Source: JAJFUG01 sp964473155 (lineage in GTDB: Bacteria; Gemmatimonadota; Glassbacteria; GWA2-58-10). Taken from it: DNA of 64,000 nucleotides. The position numbers and the translations under genes were made by a program. Location of the stretch: assembly GCA_964473155.1 (NCBI GenBank), contig CAYYNT010000005.1, forward strand, positions 1 to 64,000. Reading direction: 5' to 3'. The notes beneath the pieces were generated by a model. The model worked only from the letters and a program-made list of their open reading frames with translations, searched no databases and was not told the origin of the DNA. How positions within the stretch are numbered: position 1 is the stretch's first letter; the number at the start of each line of letters is the position of its first letter. Of this stretch, positions 43,419 through 52,226 are shown piece by piece.

Positions 43419-45071
43419 ATGAAACTGGTCATAGTGGGTGGAGTGGCGGGCGGGGCGAGCGCCGCCGCCAGGGCGCGCCGGATCGATGAAAGCGCGGAGA
43501 TCGTGATCCTGGAGCGGGGCGAGCATGTCTCGTTCGCCAACTGCGGGCTGCCTTATTTCGTGGGGGATGAGATACGCGACCGCGGCTCGCTGCTGGTCCA
43601 GACTCCGCAGTCCCTGGCGCGCAGGTTTAAGATCGATGTCCGCACGCGCCACGAGGCTGTCGCGATAGACCGCGCCGCAAAGAAACTGACCGTGCGCGAC
43701 CTGGCCTCCGGAGCGGAATACGAGGAAACATATGACAAGCTGATTCTCTCGCCGGGGGCCTTGCCGGTTGTCCCGCCCATACCGGGGGTGGACCTTCCGG
43801 GAGTGTTCACCCTGCGCAACGTGCCGGATGCCGAGCGGATAAAGAATTGGGTCATGCAGCGCCGTCCCTCCTCAGCCCTGGTTGTCGGGGCGGGCTTTAT
43901 CGGGCTGGAGATGGCCGAAAACCTGGTCCGTCTGGGTCTGAAAGTGCATCTGGTCGAGATGATGAACCAGGTGCTCCCTCCGCTGGATGCGGATGTGGCC
44001 GCGTTCCTGAACCGGGAGCTTCAGGATAACGGAGTCGTTCTGCACCTGAGCGCGCAGGCCGTGAGCATCGAGAAAGCGGGCGAGGGCCTGCGGGTCGGGC
44101 TGTCCGGCGGCGGGGCGCTTGATTGCGGCCTGGTGGTGCTTTCCGTGGGAGTGCGTCCGGAGACCGCCCTGGCGAAAGCCGCGGGCCTGGAGCTGGGCGG
44201 CCGCGGCGGGATCCGGGTGGATGAGCAGATGCGCACCTCTGACCCGGATATCTACGCCGTGGGGGACGCGGTCGAGGTGCGCGACCGGGTAACCGGGCAG
44301 ATGGGCCTGGCCGCCCTGGCCGGTCCGGCCAACAGGCAGGGACGGATTGCGGCGGACAACTCCCTTCTGGGAGCGGGGCGTGTGTTCAAGGGCAGCCTGG
44401 GGACGTCAATCGTGCGGGTGTTCAACCTGACCGCGGCCTGCACCGGAGCGGGCGAAAAGCGCCTGAAGCAGTCCGGGATCGAATATCAGGTTTCCTGGAC
44501 ACACAGTTATTCGCACGCCACCTATTATCCGGGGGCTGAGCGCATGTCGGTCAAGCTGCTTTTCACCCCGCGCAATGGCCGCGTGCTGGGGGCGCAGATC
44601 GTGGGCGGCGGGGGCGTGGACAAGCGGATCGATGTCCTGGCCACCGCGATCACGGCAGGCATGACCGTGGACGATCTGATCGATCTGGACCTGGCCTACG
44701 CCCCGCCGTACGGCTCGGCCAAGGACCCGGTGAACATGGCCGGTTACACGGCGCAGAATATCCTGGAGGAGCGGGTCGAGGCGATTCAGTGGGACAGTGT
44801 GGAGAGCGGAGGGGCTTTTATTCTGGATGTGCGCACGCCCACGGAGTTCGCCGGCGGCAGCATCCCCGGCGCGGTCAACATCCCGCTGGATGACCTGCGC
44901 GACAGCCTGGGCCGTCTGCCCCGCGACCGCGAGATACTGGTCTACTGCCGGGTGGGACTGCGCGGGTATATCGGGGCGCGTATCCTGAGCCAGCATGGTT
45001 TCCGGGCGCAGAACCTGAGCGGCGGTCTGGTGACCTGGTCCACCGCCCTGGGCAAGGGCATCCGGGCGTAA
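43419..45071 (+). CDS. CoA-disulfide reductase with C-terminal rhodanese domain
   Basis: A 550-residue fusion. Residues 1-450 are a flavoprotein pyridine-nucleotide disulfide reductase: VIVGGVAGGASAAARARR (FAD), redox cysteine in SFANCGLPYF (about residue 43), ALVVGAGFIGLEMAENL (NADH) and IYAVGDAVEV. Residues ~455-550 are a rhodanese domain with active-site Cys in ILVYCRVGLRGY. The architecture matches CoADR-Rhd proteins that reduce CoA disulfide, CoA-persulfide or polysulfide. A strong terminator follows. Confidence 0.94.
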   Translation: MKLVIVGGVAGGASAAARARRIDESAEIVILERGEHVSFANCGLPYFVGDEIRDRGSLLVQTPQSLARRFKIDVRTRHEAVAIDRAAKKLTVRDLASGAEYEETYDKLILSPGALPVVPPIPGVDLPGVFTLRNVPDAERIKNWVMQRRPSSALVVGAGFIGLEMAENLVRLGLKVHLVEMMNQVLPPLDADVAAFLNRELQDNGVVLHLSAQAVSIEKAGEGLRVGLSGGGALDCGLVVLSVGVRPETALAKAAGLELGGRGGIRVDEQMRTSDPDIYAVGDAVEVRDRVTGQMGLAALAGPANRQGRIAADNSLLGAGRVFKGSLGTSIVRVFNLTAACTGAGEKRLKQSGIEYQVSWTHSYSHATYYPGAERMSVKLLFTPRNGRVLGAQIVGGGGVDKRIDVLATAITAGMTVDDLIDLDLAYAPPYGSAKDPVNMAGYTAQNILEERVEAIQWDSVESGGAFILDVRTPTEFAGGSIPGAVNIPLDDLRDSLGRLPRDREILVYCRVGLRGYIGARILSQHGFRAQNLSGGLVTWSTALGKGIRA

Positions 45072-45090
45072 TTCTTTCAAGCAGAGATCG

Positions 45091-45138
45091 AAAGGCCGTG
45101 GGAGCGGTTCGAGACGCTTCCATGGCCTTTTCTTTTTT
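45091..45138 (+). terminator. Strong rho-independent terminator
   Basis: A 16-bp stem (45091-45106 with 45115-45130, two G-T pairs) with an 8-nt loop and a TCTTTTTT tail, 19 bp past the CoADR stop. Confidence 0.9.
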
Positions 45139-45167
45139 GCCAGATACGAATAAAGCACGAGGTAAAT

Positions 45168-45745
45168 TTTATGTCCTTTCGGTCTTGCCCGAAAGGACCA
45201 AAGGGCGTGGGGGCCGCGAACTCGTCCCGGCCACGACACCACTTCCGGCTTCGATGTTTACGGAGGTTCGATTCCGCTCCTTGGTTGCGGGGCGGCGCTG
45301 CCGCGCAATCGCCGTCCAGCCGTGGAACCTTGCCAGCCATAGAGTTTCACGTGCTATTACACGCTTCCAATGGTGCAGGCTCAGACAGGCGCGGCCCCCG
45401 GAAAAAACGACGGCTTTAAAGCCGCTTAAAGGATTGAGTTCTTTCTTTTTTCGGCCCGCAGGGCCGTCCGGGGCCGTATGTTCGAGCCACGCCAAAGAAG
45501 CGGAGTAATGGCTGCGGGCACTCGCAAGCCTGAAAATGCTTCCTTGGCCTGGCGGGCATTCAGCGCCAGCGTCGCCCGGCATCAAAGGCAGCGTGCAGAG
45601 GCCTTGTGCACACCGCTGGTTTAAAAAGAGATATGGCCAGTGCGAGTTTACGGCCCCACATGGCTTCTGGTTCTCTTGGCCGTAACCAGGAGAACATAAA
45701 AACGCTTGTCGTTCTTTCGGCCTTGTCCGGCAGGACCAGAGGGCG
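45168..45745. repeat. Dispersed structured repeat, copy C (two inverted, diverged units)
   Basis: This fills the 637-bp gap between the terminator and the ArsC-like gene. The minus-strand unit (about 45460-45700) matches copies A and B closely, including the GGGGCCGTAAACTCGCACTGG block; its hairpin is 45670-45679 with 45686-45695. A diverged plus-strand unit starts with the hairpin 45173-45182/45189-45198 followed by ACCAAAGGGCG. A third, weaker hairpin lies at 45711-45736. A perfect CGGCTTTAAAGCCG palindrome (45411-45424) lies where the two units meet. No gene is supported here. Confidence 0.75.
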
Positions 45746-45767
45746 AGGGAGGCAGACCCATTTCGGA

Positions 45768-46205
45768 TTATTTCCGTTCCAGCGTTTCCGGCAGTCTCGC
45801 CACGAAGGCGCGTATCTCGTCCCGCACGCGGCGGTAGATGTCCAGAACTTTCTCCGGGGTGTCCACGGTGTACTTAAGCGCCACCGGGTCATCGAACGGG
45901 GCGTAGAGCGTGCGCGCGGCATGCGGGAATACGGGGTTTAGCCGCCAGACATTGGGGCAGAGCACCACTACGCATTCGAAAGGCTGGTTGACATATTCCC
46001 CGAAATTCTTGGAACGGGCGGAGGAAATGTCCACCCCGGCCTCGGCCATCACGGCCACGGTTTTTCCGCTCAGGCCCGCGGCGATCACCCCGGCCGAGTA
46101 CGGTTCCACACGTTCGGGCAGAAGGTGGCGGGACCAGCCCTCAGCCATCTGCGAGCGGCAGGCGTTGCCTGTACAGAGGAAAAGGATTTTGAGTTTGTTG
46201 CTCAT
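45768..46205 (-). CDS. ArsC/LMW-phosphatase family arsenate reductase-like protein
   Basis: A 145-residue protein with the P-loop LFLCTGNACRSQMAEG (Cys11, Arg17), as in thioredoxin-coupled arsenate reductases and low-molecular-weight phosphatases. A second relay Cys is present in VVVLCPN (Cys83), but the third Cys of the classical relay, about seven residues on, is replaced by Asn (RLNPVFP). It may therefore use another thiol partner or act as a phosphatase. No ars operon genes are nearby. Confidence 0.83.
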   Translation of the reverse strand: MSNKLKILFLCTGNACRSQMAEGWSRHLLPERVEPYSAGVIAAGLSGKTVAVMAEAGVDISSARSKNFGEYVNQPFECVVVLCPNVWRLNPVFPHAARTLYAPFDDPVALKYTVDTPEKVLDIYRRVRDEIRAFVARLPETLERK

Positions 46206-46378
46206 GTTAATTCCAGATGTCGTTGAAAGATTAAAACTGCCTTTGTGGCTACAAATATAAGCTCGAATTTCCCTCTCCCCTTAGAAAATGGACCGATGGG
46301 AATTTATCCATCGTGCAGGCTCTTGAGCTGTGTGGCTTCTTGGGAAGCGTTGGCGGGCGGCTCAAGTAAGACCGGATT

Positions 46379-48031
46379 CTATCTTAACAGCACCAGCCTT
46401 GTTTTCCAGAGCGTTTTTCCGCTGTTTTGCAGCACAATGAAATACATTCCGGAACCTACCCTTTGTCCGCTGTCATCCAGGCCGTCCCAGTAGCTTTCAT
46501 GATCTCCGGGAGTCAGTTCGCCGCGCAGCAGAGTCCGGAGCAGTTTACCCCGGATGTCGCGTACCTCCAGGTGAGTGTCGGATCGGACGCAAGTCTCTGG
46601 GATTAGAGTTTTGTAACAGGTAGAAGGGGAAAATGGATTTGGAAAATTTGTCGCCAGGTAAAACAGGTTCGGTTTGGTCGAATGCGTGTCTTCGCGGGGA
46701 GGAGCGAGAAAACTGTATGGACTCAAAGCATCTTGAGTGGATTTCAGGCAGTCGAACAGGGCGTAAACCCGGCCGGGCGTTGTGATCCAGTCGTGGTCGG
46801 CGTTCTGGCCCAGGGTGAGCTGGATGCCGTGCAGCGCGCGCTCGCCGTAGCGCGGCATCTCGAATGAGACCACGGTCCGGTTGTTGACATATATCGTGTG
46901 CCGCTTGCCCTGACGGACCCAGGCCAGGTGGGTCCATTCATTCAGGTGGAACACATCCGGAATGTCCAGCGTGATGTCCCCGAACTCGTGGAAATGCAGG
47001 CCCAGCGAGCTGTCCGGGTAGTGGAACACCATCGGCCCGCCGCGCTCGCGTCCGCTCCAGGCGCTGTCCTGAGTCGAGCCGTCGAACACGAGCTGCACCA
47101 GGGGCAGGCCCTGTTCCGGCGCCTCGACCAGCTTGAACCAAGTCTCGATTGTCGCATTCGGCCCCAGCACATAGTTCTGCACGTTGATCTGTCCACCCAT
47201 CGCGGCCCAGGAATGGTTGCCCTGCCAGCATCCGTCGTTCACCCAGGCACCCAGGCTTGCTCCCTTGATCGAGCCGTTTTCAACTGTGGCCCGCGCTGTG
47301 ATGTCCACGAAGAAATCGAAATCAAAGTTGCTGCACTCGGCCGATGGCCATTCCACGGAGGCGACGCCGCTGTCAGCCATTGCGAGGCGTTGCACAGCAA
47401 GTCCCACCGGGCCGGGGCCGCAGACCACCGGGTTGCCGTCCAGCGGCGGCCCGGCCAGGGTGTCCTCGGCCATATAAGCTGTTACCCCTCCAGCCCAGAC
47501 AATGACTTTCCGGCCTTCACGGGTCATCCTGTACTCGCGCAGGTCGTGGACATCCAGGCCCACGCCCTGGCCGGAATACGGGCGGCAGAGCCAGATTTCT
47601 TTCCCGTCTTTCAGGCGCAGGATGCCGTTGAGCTTGCCGTTGGTGCGGCAGAATGTGGCCAGTAGTGCGTTGGCGCTGTCGGCCATGATCCCGAAAGCCA
47701 GCGCACGGTAGTAGATTTTCCAGCTATAGGCGCTGTCGTTCTCCATCGGGTAGGCCGCGCCGCTGAACCCGGCCGTCGCGTGTACCGTGAAATCTCCGTC
47801 TATGGGGGCGCTGTCCAGGCGGACAAAATGCATCAGCCAGCTGCCGGTGGAGTCGCCGGGAGCTTTCATCCGGAGCGTGCTGTCGCTTATTTCCCAGAGG
47901 GCGTGATTTTCCACGGACCAGCCGGAGGGAGCGGCGAGGGAGAAATCCACTCCGGCCCGCAGGGTCTCCGCCCGCAGAGAGAAAGGAGCGGTAAGAATGC
48001 AGAGTGTCAGCAGGCTCGTTATAATTCTCAA
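46379..48031 (-). CDS. Secreted LamG-domain protein with FlgD/T9SS-type C-terminal tail
   Basis: A 550-residue protein with a signal peptide (IITSLLTLCILTAPFSLRA). The centre (about residues 270-440) is a concanavalin/LamG-like sandwich (ATIETWFKLVEAPEQGLPLV; EWTHLAWVRQGKRHTIYVNN). The C-terminal ~90 residues read NFPNPFSPST...LEVRDIRGKLLRTL...SYWDGLDDSGQRVGSGMYF, a FlgD-Ig/T9SS-type sorting-like domain. Likely an extracellular carbohydrate-binding protein. The gap 46206-46378 shows nothing. Confidence 0.83.
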   Translation of the reverse strand: MRIITSLLTLCILTAPFSLRAETLRAGVDFSLAAPSGWSVENHALWEISDSTLRMKAPGDSTGSWLMHFVRLDSAPIDGDFTVHATAGFSGAAYPMENDSAYSWKIYYRALAFGIMADSANALLATFCRTNGKLNGILRLKDGKEIWLCRPYSGQGVGLDVHDLREYRMTREGRKVIVWAGGVTAYMAEDTLAGPPLDGNPVVCGPGPVGLAVQRLAMADSGVASVEWPSAECSNFDFDFFVDITARATVENGSIKGASLGAWVNDGCWQGNHSWAAMGGQINVQNYVLGPNATIETWFKLVEAPEQGLPLVQLVFDGSTQDSAWSGRERGGPMVFHYPDSSLGLHFHEFGDITLDIPDVFHLNEWTHLAWVRQGKRHTIYVNNRTVVSFEMPRYGERALHGIQLTLGQNADHDWITTPGRVYALFDCLKSTQDALSPYSFLAPPREDTHSTKPNLFYLATNFPNPFSPSTCYKTLIPETCVRSDTHLEVRDIRGKLLRTLLRGELTPGDHESYWDGLDDSGQRVGSGMYFIVLQNSGKTLWKTRLVLLR

Positions 48032-48183
48032 TTGTCTTGCCCTTGACTTCTACCTGTGGGGCGCTGCGCCATGTCACGGGAAATTTTTATTGCCTGTTGC
48101 GGTGTTAATATAATATACTGATTCCGCGGGGAAATGAAAAAGCGTTCACCGGTCGATAAGGTTTCGCTGCAACGGCTTTCGCC

Positions 48184-48212
48184 TTGACACCACTGGCCTT
48201 ATCTGGTATCTT
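48184..48212 (+). promoter_or_regulatory. Sigma-70-type promoter of the tRNA-Leu/tig-clp block
   Basis: TTGACA (48184-48189), a 17-bp spacer and TATCTT (48207-48212), about 30 bp before the tRNA. The -35 is perfect and the -10 matches at four of six positions. Confidence 0.7.
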
Positions 48213-48241
48213 TGGCTATTAAATCGAAAAATGCCGAACTG

Positions 48242-48326
48242 GCGAAAGTGGCGAAACTGGCAGACGCGCAGGACTTAGGATCCTGTGGGGCTACCCGTGG
48301 GGGTTCGAGTCCCCCCTTTCGCACCA
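48242..48326 (+). tRNA. tRNA-Leu (UAG)
   Basis: An 85-nt class II tRNA with encoded CCA. The acceptor arms are GCGAAAG (from 48242) and CTTTCGC. The anticodon stem-loop CAGGA-CTTAGGA-TCCTG gives anticodon TAG (48276-48278). A long variable arm precedes the T arm (GGGGGTTCGAGTCCCCC). It reads CUN leucine codons and lies just upstream of tig. Confidence 0.97.
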
Positions 48327-48359
48327 AATGATCACACTATTGAGACAGGATCGGATGCA

Positions 48360-49640
48360 TTGAGCAATATCAAGGTGGAAGTCAAAAACGGCGGGCCGTG
48401 CGAGCGCACTCTGAGCATACAGATCGAGGCCGGTGAATTCGGCCCGGAACGGGAGAAAGTGGTCCGTCAGTTCCGCAAGGAAGCCCGTATCCCGGGGTTC
48501 CGTCCCGGCAAGGTTCCGGTCGCGATGATCGAGAGCCGTTTCAAGGAAGCGATCAAGGAAGAGACTGTTCAGAACCTGGTGACCAACGGGTTCCGCCAGG
48601 CCCTGGAACAGGAAAAGATCAACCCGCTGACCCAGCCGAAAGTGGAAAACCTCAACGTGGCCGAGGACAAAAGCATCAGTTTCGACGCCACGGTGGAGGT
48701 GTACCCGGAGGTCAAGCTCGAAAAATACACCGGCTTCGAGGTGGAAAAGAAGCTGCGCCAGGTGAGCGATGAGGATGTGGACCACGCGCTGGACGATATC
48801 CGCGAGCAGCATGCGCGTTTCGCGCCCAAGGACGGTCCAGCGGAGAAAGGTGACTATCTGGTGCTGAATTTCTGCGTCCTGGATGATTCGGGCGAGCCGG
48901 AGAGCGGCACCAAGCGCGACAACCAGCTTGTCATGGCCGGGCACGAGGACCCGACAGCCCTGTTCAGCCATGCCCTGGTCGGGCTGGCCCCGGGCGAGGG
49001 CCAGGAACTGAGCGTGGATTTCCCGGCCGACTACCCCGAGGAATCGCTCAAGGGGCGCAATATCCGCTACCGGGTGGATGTCCACAGCGTGCGCCAGAAA
49101 ATGCTGCCCGAGCTGGATGACAGTTTCGCCACGCAGGTGAGCGCGGCGGAAAACCTGGAAGGTCTGCGCGGGATCATCCGCCACAACATGGAGCACGAGA
49201 TCGAGCACCGGGCCGAGCATCAGGTGGAGGATGAGCTGTTCCGCCAGATCATCACGGCCAATGATTTTGATCTGCCGGCCTCGCTGATCGAGGATGCCGC
49301 CGCGCGCCGCGCCGAATATGTCAGGCAGCAGAGCCGCGGGCAGGATTTCGATGACGCGGAGCTGAAACAGGCGGTCCGTCCGGGCGCTATCCAGAGCCTC
49401 AAGCGCGAGCTGATCATCCACGAGCTGAGCCACAAGGAGAAGATCGAGGTCAGCCAGGCGGATATCAGCGCCAAGATAGAGGAATACGCGGCCCAGCTTG
49501 GCAAGCCGCTCGAGGAGGTGCAGAAGGATTTCCGCACGTCCCGCGCGATGAACCATCTGCGCTCGATGCTGCTGGAGGACAAGGTTATCGCATTCCTGAA
49601 GCAGAACAACACGGTCCGGGAGACCGTGACTACGGAATAA
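48360..49640 (+). CDS. tig: Trigger factor (ribosome-associated chaperone and PPIase)
   Basis: A 426-residue protein. No ATG fits; the TTG at 48360 starts MSNIKVEVKNGGPCERTLSI, the usual trigger-factor opening. The ribosome-binding signature is in FRKEARIPGFRPGKVPVAMI near residue 45. The FKBP-like domain (about residues 150-240) includes AEKGDYLVLNFCVLD, followed by the helical chaperone arms. It folds nascent chains at the ribosome exit. Followed by clpP 15 bp on, as in many bacteria. Confidence 0.95.
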   Translation: MSNIKVEVKNGGPCERTLSIQIEAGEFGPEREKVVRQFRKEARIPGFRPGKVPVAMIESRFKEAIKEETVQNLVTNGFRQALEQEKINPLTQPKVENLNVAEDKSISFDATVEVYPEVKLEKYTGFEVEKKLRQVSDEDVDHALDDIREQHARFAPKDGPAEKGDYLVLNFCVLDDSGEPESGTKRDNQLVMAGHEDPTALFSHALVGLAPGEGQELSVDFPADYPEESLKGRNIRYRVDVHSVRQKMLPELDDSFATQVSAAENLEGLRGIIRHNMEHEIEHRAEHQVEDELFRQIITANDFDLPASLIEDAAARRAEYVRQQSRGQDFDDAELKQAVRPGAIQSLKRELIIHELSHKEKIEVSQADISAKIEEYAAQLGKPLEEVQKDFRTSRAMNHLRSMLLEDKVIAFLKQNNTVRETVTTE

Positions 49641-49655
49641 CGGAGACTCAAGCCA

Positions 49656-50237
49656 ATGACTCTTATCCCGATAGTGGTAGAAAAGAGCGGATCGGTCGAG
49701 CGGGCTTATGATATCTATTCCCGTCTGCTGCGCGACCGGATTATATTCATCGGCACGGCGATTGACGACCAGGTGGCCAACCTGGTGATAGCCCAGCTTC
49801 TGTTCCTGGCGGCCGAGGATGCGGAGAAGGACATTTTCGTGTACATCAACAGCCCCGGCGGCGTTGTCACGAGCGGAATGGCGATTTATGACACCATGCG
49901 CTTCGTCAAGCCGGATGTCAGCACGATGTGCGTGGGGCAGGCCGCCAGCATGGCTGCATTTCTGCTGTCCGGCGGCGCGAAAGGCAAGCGTTTCGCCCTT
50001 CCGCACGCCCGGGTGATGATCCATCAGCCCTCGGGCGGCACACAGGGCCAGGCGGCTGACCTGGAGATCTACACCCAGGAGATAATCAAGACCCGCAAGC
50101 TGATCAACCAGGTGCTGGCCGATAACACCGGGCAGGACCTGAAAAAGATCGAGAGAGACACGGACCGTGACTATTTCATGAGTGCGGAAGAGGCCAAGAA
50201 GTACGGGCTGATAGACGCGATAATGGAACATCACTGA
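49656..50237 (+). CDS. clpP: ATP-dependent Clp protease proteolytic subunit
   Basis: A 193-residue serine protease. The catalytic triad is Ser in GQAASMAAFLLSGG, His in LPHARVMIHQPSGGTQGQA and Asp in DRDYFMSAEEAKKYGLID. Short N-terminus (TLIPIVVEKSG) with little propeptide. It forms the tetradecameric chamber with ClpX, encoded immediately downstream. Confidence 0.98.
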   Translation: MTLIPIVVEKSGSVERAYDIYSRLLRDRIIFIGTAIDDQVANLVIAQLLFLAAEDAEKDIFVYINSPGGVVTSGMAIYDTMRFVKPDVSTMCVGQAASMAAFLLSGGAKGKRFALPHARVMIHQPSGGTQGQAADLEIYTQEIIKTRKLINQVLADNTGQDLKKIERDTDRDYFMSAEEAKKYGLIDAIMEHH

Positions 50238-50283
50238 GACTGACTGTCTCCGGACTGGAAACCCGAATCCCGAGTGAGACTTT

Positions 50284-51549
50284 ATGAAAAACCGCCCAAA
50301 CGGCCCGGCCAAGACCGGATTATTCTGCTCGTTCTGCGGCAAGAGCCAGAAGCAGGTGCGTAAGCTTATCTCCGGGCCGAATGTGTTCATCTGCGATGAA
50401 TGTATCCACCTGTGCAACGAGATACTGGTGGAGGACGAGTCGCGCCAGGCCCGCGAGAAGCCGCACCGTCTGCCCAGCCCTCAGGAGATCAAGACCATCC
50501 TGGACCAGTACGTGATCGGACAGGAGCACGCCAAGAAGGCTCTCTCCGTGGCGGTGTACAACCATTACAAGCGCACCGAGAACGAGGTCGCCACCGGGGA
50601 TGTCGAGCTGGAGAAGAGCAATATACTTCTGATCGGCCCGACGGGCGTCGGCAAGACCCTTCTGGCCCAGACCCTGGCCCGCCTTCTGCACGTGCCTTTC
50701 GCCATTGCGGACGCCACCACGCTGACCGAGGCGGGCTACGTGGGCGAGGATGTGGAGAACATCCTGGTGCGCCTCCTGCAGGCCAGCGACTACAACGTCC
50801 GCGAGGCCGAGCGCGGCATCGTCTATATCGATGAGCTGGACAAGATCAGCCGCAAGAGCGAAAACCCCTCGATAACGCGCGATGTCAGCGGCGAGGGCGT
50901 GCAGCAGGCCCTGCTGAAAATTCTGGAGGGCACGGTCGCCTCGGTGCCGCCGCAGGGCGGGCGCAAGCATCCGCAGCAGGAATACATCCAGATCAACACG
51001 CGCCACATCCTGTTCATCTGCGGCGGAGCGTTCGCCGGGCTGGAGCGGATAATCAAGCGGCGCATCGGTCAGCAGGCGATAGGTTTCGGGGCGAAAGTCA
51101 CGGCCGGGCAGACAAACGAGGACAGCAAGTACCACATTTTCAGGAAGGTGGAGCCTGAGGACCTGATCAATTACGGCCTGATCCCCGAACTGGTGGGCCG
51201 TCTGCCCGTGATCAGCCCGCTGACGGACCTGGACCGCGAGGCCCTGATCCGCATTCTGAAAGAGCCGAAAAACGCCCTGATCAAACAGTACGCCAAGATG
51301 TTCGAGCTGGAGGGGATCAACCTCAAGTTCGAGCCCGAGGCGCTGGAGGCGGTGGCCGACACGGCGCTCAAGCGCGGGAGCGGCGCGCGCGGGTTGCGGG
51401 CCGTGCTGGAGGATGCCATGCTGGAGCTGATGTACGAGGCCCCCTCGCGTAAGGACATTGATGAAGTCGTGATTACGCGCAAGGTGATAGATAATAAAGA
51501 AGAACCGATTTTCAGCCTTAAAAGCCGGGCGCAGAGAAAACCGGCCTGA
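50284..51549 (+). CDS. clpX: ATP-dependent Clp protease ATP-binding subunit
   Basis: A 421-residue AAA+ unfoldase. N-terminal zinc finger FCSFCGKSQKQV...ICDECI (C-x2-C, C-x2-C), Walker A GPTGVGKTLLAQTLA, Walker B IVYIDELDKIS, and a pore loop (GYVGED) characteristic of ClpX. It delivers substrates to ClpP. The tig-clpP-clpX order is the standard housekeeping arrangement. Confidence 0.98.
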   Translation: MKNRPNGPAKTGLFCSFCGKSQKQVRKLISGPNVFICDECIHLCNEILVEDESRQAREKPHRLPSPQEIKTILDQYVIGQEHAKKALSVAVYNHYKRTENEVATGDVELEKSNILLIGPTGVGKTLLAQTLARLLHVPFAIADATTLTEAGYVGEDVENILVRLLQASDYNVREAERGIVYIDELDKISRKSENPSITRDVSGEGVQQALLKILEGTVASVPPQGGRKHPQQEYIQINTRHILFICGGAFAGLERIIKRRIGQQAIGFGAKVTAGQTNEDSKYHIFRKVEPEDLINYGLIPELVGRLPVISPLTDLDREALIRILKEPKNALIKQYAKMFELEGINLKFEPEALEAVADTALKRGSGARGLRAVLEDAMLELMYEAPSRKDIDEVVITRKVIDNKEEPIFSLKSRAQRKPA

Positions 51550-51602
51550 CTTGTCGCGCGCCGCGCAGGCGGCGTGCCGTAATGGAACCCGGAGACATTC
51601 CT

Positions 51603-52226
51603 ATGCCCATGCCGAGAGTCACCCCTCTCATCCTGGCCGCGGTCTGTCTGAGCCTGGCCTGCGGCTCGGTCCCCTCCACGCGCTACTACACCCTGGGGCG
51701 GATCGCCCCGGCGGACAGGTCCGGCGAGAACTGCGGCCTGAGTGTGGGGGTGCGGGATTTCGAGGCCGAGGGCCTGTACGCCCGGGACAACTTGCTGTTC
51801 CGCGAGGGCGGCTACGAGATACAGCCGGATTACTACCGCCGCTGGAGTTCTCCGCCGCGTAAGCTCCTGGCCGACCTTACCGAGGATTATGTCCGCTCGC
51901 TGGACCTGTTCCGCGAGGTGTTCCGGTTGCCGTACACCGGACGGGTGGACCGGGTGATCGAGGGGCGCATCCTGCGTTTCGAGGAGCAGGGCGCGACAGC
52001 CCAGTCCGGGCCGCGTGTGCTGGTCGAACTGGAGTTCAGCCTGCACGACCCGGCCGACCGCCAGCGTCTCTGGCGCACCGAGGTTTCGGCCTCGGCGCCC
52101 CTGGCCCCGCAGCACAGCGCCGATCAGGTGGCCGCGGCTGCGGAGAAGGCGTTGGGTGAGTGCCTCTCCCAGGCGGCGCGCTCTTTGAGTGGTTATCTTT
52201 CCAGCACAGGTGCCGGCGCAAAATGA
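51603..52226 (+). CDS. ABC-transport auxiliary lipoprotein (PqiC/LptE-like)
   Basis: A 207-residue lipoprotein; the signal TPLILAAVCLSLAC ends in a lipobox. SVPSTRYYTLGRI is the typical start of the ABC_trans_aux family (PF03886), which partners MCE-type lipid transport systems. The rest has the family's alternating beta-alpha pattern. Its start is placed at ATG 51603 with a GGAG box; a longer form from 51582 would still leave the lipobox. Overlaps murI by four bases (ATGA). Confidence 0.8.
   Translation: MPMPRVTPLILAAVCLSLACGSVPSTRYYTLGRIAPADRSGENCGLSVGVRDFEAEGLYARDNLLFREGGYEIQPDYYRRWSSPPRKLLADLTEDYVRSLDLFREVFRLPYTGRVDRVIEGRILRFEEQGATAQSGPRVLVELEFSLHDPADRQRLWRTEVSASAPLAPQHSADQVAAAAEKALGECLSQAARSLSGYLSSTGAGAK

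Noticed and set aside
48291..50417. Very long open frame on the minus strand opposite tig and clpP (also 8884-10536 and 29753-31309)
   Set aside because: These are antisense shadows of GC-rich genes: compositionally odd, rich in His, Arg and Gln, and opposite proteins with clear family motifs.
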